The translations under genes were made by a program, and so were the position numbers. From NCBI GenBank assembly GCA_964408435.1, contig CAYOZL010000015.1, positions 1 through 40,849 of the forward strand: 40,849 nt of DNA, written 5' to 3'. Shown here in pieces: positions 23,467 to 31,346 of the stretch (its first letter is position 1; every line of letters starts with the position of its first letter). This DNA is from CAYOZL01 sp964408435 (GTDB taxonomy: Bacteria > Bdellovibrionota_C > UBA2361 > SZUA-149 > CAYOZL01). Under the pieces are notes generated by a model that ran no database searches, was not told the origin of the DNA, and saw only the letters and a program-made list of their open reading frames with translations.

Positions 23467-24348
23467 CTATAAGAGCAAAAGTGGGTCTTGCTTAAACTCT
23501 ACTGCTATCTCGTAAGTAATACCTTCCATTGATAAATGATCATCATCTTTTGAGTTAAAGATTAGTAAATCTACATCTTGTTTCTTTATTAAATCTTTAT
23601 AGTCTTTAATCGAACTTCCAAGAGTTACAAAACCCTCTACTTGGACTTCTATTGATTTTTCTTCTAAGACTTCAGTAACTGATTTAATAAAATCTCGTGG
23701 CAATTTTAATAAACCCTCGGCTATTTTTTCCTTTGCAACTTCAGAACTAATCTCAGGTATTTTTTCAATAACATCCATATAGCGGTTAAATGTTTTACTG
23801 TCTTCGATATGATTTAAATACAACTTACCTTTAGGCTCAACAAAGTTTACGGCCCAGTTAATTAATCTACTATCCCCTGTAAGCCTATCAGTTTCAGCCA
23901 TTACGCAATCACAATTTTTAATCCTATTACTTAATTGCTCTAAATCCATATTTGGTAAAATAAGAACCGGGGTAGTTGTTACCTGAGTTATAGTCTCTAC
24001 ATATGGGCTTAAGCCGTAGACTAAGCTCTCTTCAGAAATTTTGATATTTCTCTCCATGATTATTAAATCTGGTTTTTGCTCCTCAAGCCTTTCTAGCGTT
24101 TCTTTAACAGAACTAAAATTGTTCTCACAAATAAAACTCCACTGATACTGCTCTAAATACTTTGGCATCAACTTAGAACTTATTTCTTGTATCTGTTCTG
24201 CTCTAAATAAATCTTCTTTAGAAATTACAGCTATTTTTGATAATTCTATATCTTCGTAAGTATAAGGCTCTTTATAAGCACTTTTGAATCTTGATTCGAA
24301 TTTCTCGATTTGGTCATCACTTTGCATGGTGAAATTTAACATGCGCAT
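23467..24348 (-). CDS. universal-stress-protein-like tandem domain protein
   Basis: A 293-residue soluble protein with two Usp-like halves. The first half ends EEQKPDLIIMERN, then TTTPVLILPN near 145-155. The second half has KGKLYLNHIEDS, DLIKKQDVDLLIFNSK and a closing QDPLLLL. The ATP-binding G-x-x-G-x(9)-G-S/T motif of canonical UspA is not clear, so it may belong to a non-ATP-binding branch. It lies directly upstream of the NhaD-like transporter and probably co-regulates or senses with it. No Shine-Dalgarno marks the start; later in-frame Met codons at residues 3 and 8 are also possible. Confidence 0.7.
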   Translation of the reverse strand: MRMLNFTMQSDDQIEKFESRFKSAYKEPYTYEDIELSKIAVISKEDLFRAEQIQEISSKLMPKYLEQYQWSFICENNFSSVKETLERLEEQKPDLIIMERNIKISEESLVYGLSPYVETITQVTTTPVLILPNMDLEQLSNRIKNCDCVMAETDRLTGDSRLINWAVNFVEPKGKLYLNHIEDSKTFNRYMDVIEKIPEISSEVAKEKIAEGLLKLPRDFIKSVTEVLEEKSIEVQVEGFVTLGSSIKDYKDLIKKQDVDLLIFNSKDDDHLSMEGITYEIAVEFKQDPLLLL

Positions 24349-24474
24349 GTAGAAGGATAAAGTTAAATTATTTCCCTTACTACTATGAATGCTGTTCTTT
24401 GTTTATCCCTTAAAAATTGTGCTATTATTAACTAGAAATAATAAACGACCTAACTTAATTACTTTTAGTTTATA

Positions 24475-24744
24475 ATGTTAAGATTTATAATTATTCTTTT
24501 AGTAGTCCTTGGACCTCTATGTCTGGCGTTGTCATCTTTTGCTCCTGAGCTTGCAAATTATTTTGGCTTATCCATTTTTAGCTTATTTGGTCTTTATTTA
24601 CTTTATAGAATCCCGCTTGAAATCATTCTTCATTATAAAAAAGAAGAGGTCGATGAAGAAAATGCTGAAGATTTTGATAGAGACAATGTTAAAACATTCT
24701 ATGACATAGAAGAATATAAAAAAGCGATTGATAAAAAAGAATAG
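24475..24744 (+). CDS. small two-span membrane protein with acidic tail
   Basis: Eighty-nine residues, no family recognised. Hydrophobic segments at about 4-22 and 30-48, the second followed by a short basic patch (HYKKEE), suggest two membrane helices with both termini in the cytoplasm. Residues 55-89 are highly charged, mostly Glu, Asp and Lys. The frame overlaps another plus-strand frame (24509-24709), which I take as a shadow. TTTATA abuts the ATG but there is no Shine-Dalgarno. Confidence 0.55.
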   Translation: MLRFIIILLVVLGPLCLALSSFAPELANYFGLSIFSLFGLYLLYRIPLEIILHYKKEEVDEENAEDFDRDNVKTFYDIEEYKKAIDKKE

Positions 24745-24768
24745 CAAACATTTTCTAAAAGCTTAGCT

Positions 24769-24960
24769 CTATAAAATCTTTTTTACCCTACCCACTAAGC
24801 CACTTTGCAGACGTACTTTAATCCCATGAGGATGTTTCGGTGAATTAGTTAAAATATCCTTTACCACTCCACTAGTAAGCTTTCCTGTTCTCTGGTCTTT
24901 TTTAAGCACTATTTGAACTTGCTTGCCTATAGCAATATTACTTCTTTGCGTTCCGTTCAT
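24769..24960 (-). CDS. ywbE: YwbE family protein (DUF2196)
   Basis: Sixty-three residues starting MNGTQRSNIAIG. The run VQIVLKKDQRTGKLTSGVVK, then ILTNSPKHPHGIKVRL and GLVGRVKKIL matches B. subtilis YwbE nearly residue by residue as I remember it. I place the start at the ATG at 24960 because homologues begin MNG; an in-frame TTG two codons earlier is ignored. The function is unknown; the fold is likely a small beta barrel. It is transcribed away from the PPi-PFK gene, and the two share a 75-base divergent spacer. Confidence 0.9.
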   Translation of the reverse strand: MNGTQRSNIAIGKQVQIVLKKDQRTGKLTSGVVKDILTNSPKHPHGIKVRLQSGLVGRVKKIL

Positions 24961-24999
24961 ATACAAATAATTATAACTTAAAAAATAAAAATTAAAAAG

Positions 25000-25035
25000 T
25001 TGACAAAAAGCTCAAGCTAACCTTTTTTATACCCT
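25000..25035 (+). promoter_or_regulatory. promoter abutting the phosphofructokinase start
   Basis: TTGACA at 25000-25005 is followed by a T-rich TTTTTTATACC run ending just before ATG at 25036. Any start site set by these boxes falls at or next to the ATG, and there is no Shine-Dalgarno. This suggests a leaderless mRNA. The spacing to the best TATACC (22 bases) is long. Confidence 0.35.
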
Positions 25036-26307
25036 ATGTATGGATTTAGCGTAAGTGGAGGAGTAGCAGCAGGACCATGTCCGGCAATGAAGCGCTACAG
25101 AGAGTTAGTAAAAAAGAATACTGGCAATGAACCTCTTTTTATAGAAAATGCTTTTACTGTAATGGCAGCAATGCAAAAGCTTAAGTGCATTACTTTACCT
25201 GAAAGAATTTGGGAAGTTCTTGAGAATGAAGGTGGTAGCTTACTTGGGAACTCAAAGCCAGGCATGCCTAAAGCTGAAGAAGACTTTGAAATCATAAGAA
25301 AAGCAATTTTAGAACTAGGCATTTCAAAGCTTACTGCTGTAGGAGGAGATGATAGTGGCAAAACTCTTTCTAGACTCTCTGGAAAAGATTCTAAGTTTAA
25401 CTGTATTTTAATACCTAAAACAATTGACTGGGATGTAAATCTACCAGGAGATGCTTATACTCTAGGAACGCAGTCTTGCGCTTACTACGGAGCGCAGAAT
25501 GTAATTGCTAGAATGGTTAATGCAAGAATGCTTAATAGAAACTACATGACTATTTGCATGGGCAGACATTCAGGTAGACTACCTTGGCTTTTATACTCTA
25601 AAGTTAAGGAACTCCCAGGCCTTTCTCATGCCGATTTATTGCTGACCAAAGAATTTTTTAAACCAGAAACAAATGATATTAAAGTTAACTGCTCTTTAAT
25701 TGCATCAATAGTAGTTGGCTCAAGACTTAAATTAGAAGAGAAGTGCAAAGACAGAGAAATTCCTATTGCTCACGGAGTAATCTTTGGAGAAAACTTAGTA
25801 ACGATTTTACCCGAAGACGATTTTGATAATATAAGGGTGGAAGACGGGAGAAAAGTACTAGCAGATGCTAGAATGGATAAAGCATTATCTAGTTCAATTT
25901 CTAGCTTACTTAAAAAACTAAATAGACCAGATTATACAAAAGTTGAACAAATGGGAGTTGTTCCAAGAGGGAAACCTCCTATTAAAGCAGATATTGAGCT
26001 AGCTTATGGGCTTACAGATTACGCTTTTGAATTACATCAAAAAGGAATTAGCAAACAAGTTGTTTATCAAGACTCTAAAGGTGTTTTCCAACATGCTCCT
26101 TTTTCTGTTCTTACAAAAGAAGATGGATCTAGTGCTACAAAGTTACTGAATCAAGAAAAAGTAGAACAAGCAAAAAATAACATGCTTGTATTAAAACCTA
26201 AAGATTTAGAAAGCCCTAGAATAGGCAACTTAGCAAAAAGAGCTGGAGTGTCTGTTGAAGAATTTAAAGAGATATTTACACCTGCGGTAAAAGCGTTATT
26301 TAGCTAA
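25036..26307 (+). CDS. pfp: PPi-type 6-phosphofructokinase
   Basis: A 423-residue glycolytic enzyme that phosphorylates fructose 6-phosphate. GGDDS (103-107) has Asp where ATP enzymes have Gly, and PKTID (127-131) has Lys where ATP enzymes have Gly; both point to pyrophosphate as phosphoryl donor. MGRHSG (175-180) is the substrate loop. One oddity is the catalytic block, TIDWDVN instead of the common TIDND: the two Asp are kept but the Asn between them is Trp. The N-terminal GGVAAGPCPAMK loop also differs from the usual G-G-x-x-x-G-x-N. The use of PPi makes the step reversible and saves ATP. It stands alone on its strand. Confidence 0.88.
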   Translation: MYGFSVSGGVAAGPCPAMKRYRELVKKNTGNEPLFIENAFTVMAAMQKLKCITLPERIWEVLENEGGSLLGNSKPGMPKAEEDFEIIRKAILELGISKLTAVGGDDSGKTLSRLSGKDSKFNCILIPKTIDWDVNLPGDAYTLGTQSCAYYGAQNVIARMVNARMLNRNYMTICMGRHSGRLPWLLYSKVKELPGLSHADLLLTKEFFKPETNDIKVNCSLIASIVVGSRLKLEEKCKDREIPIAHGVIFGENLVTILPEDDFDNIRVEDGRKVLADARMDKALSSSISSLLKKLNRPDYTKVEQMGVVPRGKPPIKADIELAYGLTDYAFELHQKGISKQVVYQDSKGVFQHAPFSVLTKEDGSSATKLLNQEKVEQAKNNMLVLKPKDLESPRIGNLAKRAGVSVEEFKEIFTPAVKALFS

Positions 26308-26409
26308 AATACTAAGAAGCATAGCTCTAATTTGTCTTAGAAAGATTTCTAATTCTAGGCTATTAAAGCATGGTATTCGTTAGTTTTAAAATCCTTCTTT
26401 CTCGAAAAA

Positions 26410-27252
26410 CTAGTGCCCGCCACCGAGTTGTAAAATTGGATGAATTTCGATTTGAGGAAATTTTTTTTGCAAAGCTTCAGCCTCAAAATATTTATCTTCA
26501 ATATTAATTTTCCTTAACGACTGAAAATCTTCAATATATTTGTAAAAATCTCCCAGATAAATCTCTGTTTGACAAAGAGTTAAAGAAAAAAGCATTTTCA
26601 TTCTTGTTAACGCCTTAAGTCCTTCATCATCATATTTTTCAACATCTCGTATTCCTCTATCCATCCGGCATAGTGAAATACACTCTACTGATTTGCTACT
26701 AGATAAATTAACCAGACCTTTTCCAGTTAATACGCTGCTGCCTTCGAACCATAAGTGGCGCAGGTATGGGAACTGAGCGAGGATACTCATTGCATCATCA
26801 CCTATATCAGTATTTCGCAAATCAAGATCTACTAGTTGGAACAAACCCATTAATTTTTCAAAACCAGCATCTGTAATATCTCTATTTAGATTTAAATTGA
26901 GCCTTCTCAATCTGCTCAATTGAGCCAGGTGTTCCATGCAAGAATCATCGATTTGACTACAGATGACAGCAAGATTATCTAACATTTGACAATTTTTCAA
27001 TGCGACAAAAAGCTTAGAGAGTCCATCTGCAGTTATTGAAGTTTGGCTGAGAGTCACTTTTTGTAACCACTTACAACTTCCTAACGAGCTAAACAAAGGC
27101 ACAACATGATCGCTAACTTTAATGCTTGCCAATTCTAAACTACGAAGATTTGTAAACTCTTCTATCTGCTGAAAAACTTCATAAATCTGTTCTGGTGTAG
27201 AACCATCGTCTAAACGGAGCGAACGGACTTGAGCAGGATTAATCTGAATCAT
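26410..27252 (-). CDS. leucine-rich repeat protein
   Basis: A 280-residue protein built of about eight leucine-rich repeats of the ribonuclease-inhibitor/Cys-containing type: LRSLELASIKVSD, LQKVTLSQTSITADGL, LRRLNLNLNRDITDAGFEKL, LVDLDLRNTDIGDDAM, LRHLWFEGSSVLTGKGL and so on. It has no signal peptide, so it is probably a cytoplasmic protein-binding solenoid. It ends QLGGGH. GAGGG is placed before the ATG, a stronger Shine-Dalgarno than most neighbours have. LRR proteins of this type are frequent in Planctomycetes and in pathogens; a partner cannot be guessed. A 15-bp inverted repeat precedes it. Confidence 0.85.
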   Translation of the reverse strand: MIQINPAQVRSLRLDDGSTPEQIYEVFQQIEEFTNLRSLELASIKVSDHVVPLFSSLGSCKWLQKVTLSQTSITADGLSKLFVALKNCQMLDNLAVICSQIDDSCMEHLAQLSRLRRLNLNLNRDITDAGFEKLMGLFQLVDLDLRNTDIGDDAMSILAQFPYLRHLWFEGSSVLTGKGLVNLSSSKSVECISLCRMDRGIRDVEKYDDEGLKALTRMKMLFSLTLCQTEIYLGDFYKYIEDFQSLRKINIEDKYFEAEALQKKFPQIEIHPILQLGGGH

Positions 27253-27304
27253 TTCTTGACCCTCTGATTTAAGTCAATTTTTTGGTAACCGTATTACTCA
27301 CGAA

Positions 27305-27336
27305 TACCTACTATTTTTTTCAAAAAATAGTAGGTA
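27305..27336. repeat. 15-bp perfect inverted repeat between the flavoprotein and LRR genes
   Basis: TACCTACTATTTTTT (27305-27319) and its exact complement (27322-27336) flank a two-base loop, between the HI0933 stop and the LRR start. It could end flavoprotein transcription (an A/T-rich stem carrying its own T-run on either strand) or act as an operator for the LRR gene. Confidence 0.6.
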
Positions 27337-27408
27337 CTAATTTTTGGTCTATTATAAAAAAATGTGAAAGAACTTTATTAAGTATCAGCTTTAAAGTATT
27401 TAGTGCTT

Positions 27409-28662
27409 TTATATAAAACTTCCTGCAATAAATCCAGTGCTCCAAGCACTTTGAAAGTTATATCCTCCAGTTATGCCATCTATATTTAGAGCTTCGCCCA
27501 CAATGTAAAAACCTGGTGTTTTCTTACTTTGCATTGTTCTAAAGTCTATTTCCTTTAGATCAACTCCTCCGCAAGTTACAAACTCTTCTTTAAAAATTCC
27601 TTTTCCTTCAACTTCAAACTCTGCACTAAATATTTGATCTTCAATCTTCTTTGCAGTTTTTTTATTTAGCTCACTGTATTTAAGCTCTTTATCTAAAACA
27701 ATACTTTGCCAAAGTCTTTTAGGTATTTCTAATAATGAATGGTTATAAACTGTTTTTTTCGCATGCTTTACACGATGTAAATCTAAATTAGATTTCATTT
27801 TTTCTTTTAATTCACTTCTAACCCAAGAAATTATTAATTTAGCTTTGTAATTAGAATTATAAAGCTCTCTTGCCGCAAGAGAAGAAAGTTTAATTATTGC
27901 AGGGCCTGAGAGTCCCCAATGAGTAATGAGCACAGGGCCTTTTGTTAAAAACTCTTTTTTAGATTCATCGCTACTAACTACTAATTTTACCTCAGCATTT
28001 TGTGTACTTACACCCTCTAAACCTTTAAGACGAGAATCTGATATTTCAAATGTAAATAAAGATGGAACTGGTTTTATTATTTTATGCCCTAGAGTACTTG
28101 CAATTTTATAACCAGACTTAGAACTCCCAGAAGCTAAAATAATCTTATCGTATTTAAAATCTTTAACTTTAGAGTCATGCTTCAAACTGCAAATAAAAGC
28201 ATTATCAACTTTTTTAACTGACATTACTTTTGTTTTTAACAACAAATTAATTTTGTATTTTTTTCTTTCTTTTTCAAAACAATTAATAATTGTGCTGGAC
28301 TTATTAGTAACTGGAAACATTCTACCATCAGCTTCTTTTTTTAATTTCACTCCTCTTTGCTCAAACCAATTTACAGTATCTCTAGGTTGAAATTTATGGA
28401 AACAACTCTTTAATTCCTTTTTTCCTCTAGGGTAGCCTTGTAAAAGAGTATCAATCTCAAAACAACCTTGGGTTACGTTACATCTACCTCCTCCAGAGAT
28501 TAAGACTTTTCCAAGTGGTTTACTTGCTACTTCTACAATATCAATTTGAAGATTAGAGCTAGTTGAGCTTAATTTAAAACTAGAGTTAATAGCAGAGAAA
28601 TATCCCGCAGCTCCTCCCCCTATAATTAATACTTTATTTGTTGTTGAGATATTTTTTGAAAT
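27409..28662 (-). CDS. HI0933/YhiN-family flavoprotein without a canonical start codon
   Basis: The C-terminal 313 residues are easy to see from a GTG at 28350 (HWGLSGPAIIKLSS, EFVTCGGVDLKEID, GFYIVGEALNIDGITGGYNFQSAW). The family's N-terminus lies upstream in the same frame: VLIIGGGAAGYFSAI, the FAD loop, and GGGRCNVTQGC. No ATG, GTG or TTG occurs between the upstream in-frame TAA (28672-28674) and that loop. I place the start tentatively at ATT (28660-28662), giving 417 residues, the family's usual size. Alternatives are ATA at 28669, readthrough of the TAA from the 90-residue gene in the same frame, or a start-lost pseudogene. The enzyme family binds FAD, with unknown substrate. Confidence 0.72.
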   Translation of the reverse strand: MSKNISTTNKVLIIGGGAAGYFSAINSSFKLSSTSSNLQIDIVEVASKPLGKVLISGGGRCNVTQGCFEIDTLLQGYPRGKKELKSCFHKFQPRDTVNWFEQRGVKLKKEADGRMFPVTNKSSTIINCFEKERKKYKINLLLKTKVMSVKKVDNAFICSLKHDSKVKDFKYDKIILASGSSKSGYKIASTLGHKIIKPVPSLFTFEISDSRLKGLEGVSTQNAEVKLVVSSDESKKEFLTKGPVLITHWGLSGPAIIKLSSLAARELYNSNYKAKLIISWVRSELKEKMKSNLDLHRVKHAKKTVYNHSLLEIPKRLWQSIVLDKELKYSELNKKTAKKIEDQIFSAEFEVEGKGIFKEEFVTCGGVDLKEIDFRTMQSKKTPGFYIVGEALNIDGITGGYNFQSAWSTGFIAGSFI

Positions 28663-28671
28663 TTTACTTAT

Positions 28672-28944
28672 TTACTTATTTTTTAAAACAGGTAATCCAT
28701 TTTTAGTTTCAGAAACAATTTTATTTTCAGGAATTTCTTTTAAAGCCACACCTTTTTTATTATTTGCATCTTTTGAAAAATAATAAATTATTCTAGTTTT
28801 TTCACTATTTTTAAGTTTGACTTGCTTACTAAATAAATAATACGTCTTACCTTTTGAATTGGTGTGAGAATAATGCTCTTGAGCATAAGCCTGTGTATAA
28901 GATAGCATTAATATTAAAATTAACAGGGATATTTTTTTCATCAT
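28672..28944 (-). CDS. small secreted conserved protein
   Basis: Ninety residues with a clear signal peptide (KKISLLILILMLSYTQAYA, cleavage before QEHY). The mature part has KGKTYYLFSKQVKLKNSEKT, RIIYYFSKDA and a closing ETKNGLPVLK. This resembles a widespread small family in which a Y-Y-L/F-H/F-x-K start and a G-L-P-x-L-K end recur, but I know no function. Its TAA is followed in the same frame by the HI0933-type reading frame, with no canonical start between them, so the two may be translationally linked. Confidence 0.65.
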   Translation of the reverse strand: MMKKISLLILILMLSYTQAYAQEHYSHTNSKGKTYYLFSKQVKLKNSEKTRIIYYFSKDANNKKGVALKEIPENKIVSETKNGLPVLKNK

Positions 28945-29014
28945 TTATAGACTATAAATTAAAGTGGAATAAAAAAAAAGAGCTGTATCAGTTAGAAAAT
29001 ATTCAAACTTAATA

Positions 29015-29971
29015 TTAAAGCTTCATTAGAGATTTGTTACTAATGTAAGCTCCTAAAATAATCATTACACACCCTAACCAAAGTTTTACCCCCGGCACTA
29101 TTTGGAAGCAAACACAAATACATAAAGTAGAGAAAAGCGGAATAAAATACGAAGCGCTAACTACTAGTACTTCATTCCCATGTCTCATTGCCTTATCCCA
29201 GTAGATATATCCTAGAGAGTTACTAAATGCTAAAAAAACAATTCCAAATATCTTACCTATTGAGACCTTGTAAGTTTCTGGCAGAAAAAATGGAGAAGCA
29301 ATTAAAAATAAAAGAGTGGAGAAGAACATAAAAAATGGCACGGCGCTCTTTTCTTTACCTCTTTCTTTTTGCTCTTCTAATTTTAGAGCCTTTGTATAAT
29401 TAGAGAACAAAGCCCAAGTAACCGCAGCTAATAGAGCCAAAAGATATGCTTCTTTATTTTTATTAATATTAGAAACAAAAGAACTAAGAGAAACCACATC
29501 TTGATGAGTGACAACAAAAAAGATTCCAATGCTAGCAATTAGCATTCCTAACCAAATAAATTTTGAGGCTTTATTTTTAAAAATAAACATTGAAAATACT
29601 ATTGTTAGTGTGGGCCAAAGGTAATTTGTTAATCCAACCCCAAGCAAAGCTTGATAATCTAGGGCAACCCCTATTGCTAAATAAAAAACCAACATGTTGA
29701 TACTAAAAAGCAAGCCACAGATAAAAAGGTATTTAAAACTAAAATTTTTAATTACTTCAAAAGGATTACTTGTTTTATACTCAATTAGATAGATTATTAT
29801 AAAACCAAGAAAGTAAATAAAAACTGCTGGGAACACTGGTCCTAAGTCTTCTGTAACCTCTCTTGTAATCGCTACAGAAGCACTCCATAAAGCAATTGCT
29901 AGCAATCCTTGCTTTGTTGATTTACTTTTTAATTTAGAACAGGGCCCAGTAAAAACAGAATCACTAGACAC
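29015..29971 (-). CDS. yddG: YddG-like DMT family exporter (aromatic amino acids)
   Basis: A 318-residue inner-membrane protein with ten predicted helices in two EamA halves. LLAIALWSASVAITREV near the N-terminus, and YQALLGVGLTNYLWPTLTIVFSMFIF in the first half, parallel E. coli YddG (GLIAIVLWS and VNYLWPSLTILFA). The second half contains LGYIYWDKAMRHGNEVLVVSASYFIPL, also YddG-like. YddG exports aromatic amino acids and paraquat; the substrate here is inferred. It starts 11 bases after the stop of the Cys-rich secreted protein, so the two are probably in one transcript. Confidence 0.82.
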   Translation of the reverse strand: MSSDSVFTGPCSKLKSKSTKQGLLAIALWSASVAITREVTEDLGPVFPAVFIYFLGFIIIYLIEYKTSNPFEVIKNFSFKYLFICGLLFSINMLVFYLAIGVALDYQALLGVGLTNYLWPTLTIVFSMFIFKNKASKFIWLGMLIASIGIFFVVTHQDVVSLSSFVSNINKNKEAYLLALLAAVTWALFSNYTKALKLEEQKERGKEKSAVPFFMFFSTLLFLIASPFFLPETYKVSIGKIFGIVFLAFSNSLGYIYWDKAMRHGNEVLVVSASYFIPLFSTLCICVCFQIVPGVKLWLGCVMIILGAYISNKSLMKL

Positions 29972-29982
29972 AAATAGAGATT

Positions 29983-30555
29983 CTAAAACTTAATACAAGA
30001 AGCACCAGATCTAGATCTTGTATCCTTACACCCTCTAGCTCTTTCTGTTGCGCTACACCTAGTTGCTCTAAAAATAAATCCAGTTGGACACTCTTGTGCT
30101 AAATTTCTTCCTTGAGACCTTCTACCCTCGGCTCTAGCACCTCTTCTATTAGGCCTTCCAGTTCTTTGACCTCTTCCCCACCTAATGCAGCTCCTGCCGT
30201 TTGAGGCCCTTGTATCTTTACAACCATTAGCTCTTTCTGAATCTGAACATTTAAATTCTCTATAATTAAAACCTCTTGGGCATAGATTAGATGAACGATC
30301 AAAACCATTGCCACCAAAATTATTACCGCTACCATACTTAGGTCCTCTATTTGAACCGTTTCTACGTAACTGGTCTTGCCCATCATTATCTAAATCCACA
30401 CAGCAAAGTCCACTTTGAACTCCCCTGCTACTACAATGATCAGAGCTCACACCGATACTGAGACAATCAAAAGGACAAGGCCTACAAAATTCATCGGCTG
30501 AAGCGAATGAAGAAGTAGTTAATAGAAATAAAGTTGCAGTAATTAAGTTTTTCAT
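29983..30555 (-). CDS. secreted cysteine-rich repeat protein
   Basis: A 190-residue exported protein with a signal peptide (MKNLITATLFLLTTSSFASA). The mature part begins with a Cys-rich segment (CRPCPFDC, then CSSRG and CCVDLDNDGQD). After a Gly/Asn-rich linker come two related units of about 36 residues: CPRGFNYREFKCSDSERANG and CPTGFIFRATRCSATERARG, each continuing CKDTR and ending in a serine-rich C. Each unit has four Cys, presumably in disulphides, and a basic Arg/Gly linker lies between them. I recognise no family. The role may be extracellular binding. The start has no Shine-Dalgarno, and a TATACT box lies nine bases before it. Confidence 0.7.
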   Translation of the reverse strand: MKNLITATLFLLTTSSFASADEFCRPCPFDCLSIGVSSDHCSSRGVQSGLCCVDLDNDGQDQLRRNGSNRGPKYGSGNNFGGNGFDRSSNLCPRGFNYREFKCSDSERANGCKDTRASNGRSCIRWGRGQRTGRPNRRGARAEGRRSQGRNLAQECPTGFIFRATRCSATERARGCKDTRSRSGASCIKF

Positions 30556-30564
30556 AAATGCTAG

Positions 30565-30572
30565 AGTATAAT
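30565..30572. promoter_or_regulatory. shared -10 boxes of a divergent promoter
   Basis: AGTATAAT reads TATAAT on the plus strand (30567-30572, toward the methyltransferase gene) and TATACT on the minus strand (30570-30565, toward the Cys-rich protein). The two -10 elements share four bases. The minus product would have a leader of about three bases. Confidence 0.4.
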
Positions 30573-30602
30573 TTTTTTAAATCTCAAGCTAGTAAATAAA
30601 GC

Positions 30603-31319
30603 ATGCCAAATGAAGAAAAATGGAACTCAAGATGGTTAGAAGGAGACACTCCTTGGTCTTTTGATGAAGCAAATGACGCTTTTTATGAAGATTTTCCTCT
30701 AGTAGCTAAAGAATTAAGTCAAAAAAATGACTTATCTGCTCTAGTTCCATTATCAGGAAGTACAAATGCAATTAAATATCTAAGAGATAAAGAATTTAAA
30801 GTCACTGCAGTTGAATTCTCTGAGGCTGCCATTGAAGATCTCAAAAAAAATCTTTTTCCTGAGCTAGATTTTAAAATTTCAGAGACTAAAAACAATGCTG
30901 TTAAACATGGCATTTCTAAACATAGTGCAAAAAATTTAACTATTTTTAAATCTGACTTCTTTAAATTTAATTTAAACGATGTCTCTAATAAAAAATTTGA
31001 CCTAATTTATGACAGAGCTGCATTTGTAGCGATTGATAAGGCAAATAGAACAAAGTACATTGAGAAACTAAATGAGCTTAGCAAACCTGGAGGGCTGCTA
31101 TATATTAGCTTATTTGAATGGGATTGTAGTAATAAAAAAAGCAATGACTATGGCCCACCTTTTAGCTCTGCATTAGAGGAGATTGAAAAGATGCTAAATC
31201 AATTTACTAAAGTCTTTTCAAAAAAAGTTAAAGAAGAGTCAGTTTCTGAAAAAATGCAAAAGGCTAAAATAAATCATTTTTATTATACACATTCACTTTT
31301 TAGAAAGAATATTTCATAA
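30603..31319 (+). CDS. thiopurine S-methyltransferase family protein
   Basis: A 238-residue SAM-dependent methyltransferase. The N-terminus (KWNSRWLEGDTPWSFDEAN) matches the W-x-x-R-W-x-x-G...W/F opening of TPMT. LVPLSGSTNAIKYLRDKEF is the family's motif I (usually C-G-K-S-x-D; here S-G-S-T-N). KVTAVEFSEAAIEDL, FDLIYDRAAFVAID and GGLLYISLFEWD follow in order. In Gram-negatives such enzymes act on thiols, selenium or tellurium compounds. The size agrees (about 220-240). It has no Shine-Dalgarno and shares a 47-base divergent spacer with the Cys-rich gene. Confidence 0.85.
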   Translation: MPNEEKWNSRWLEGDTPWSFDEANDAFYEDFPLVAKELSQKNDLSALVPLSGSTNAIKYLRDKEFKVTAVEFSEAAIEDLKKNLFPELDFKISETKNNAVKHGISKHSAKNLTIFKSDFFKFNLNDVSNKKFDLIYDRAAFVAIDKANRTKYIEKLNELSKPGGLLYISLFEWDCSNKKSNDYGPPFSSALEEIEKMLNQFTKVFSKKVKEESVSEKMQKAKINHFYYTHSLFRKNIS

Positions 31320-31346
31320 TAGAAATGCAAAGTAATATTGGAAAAT

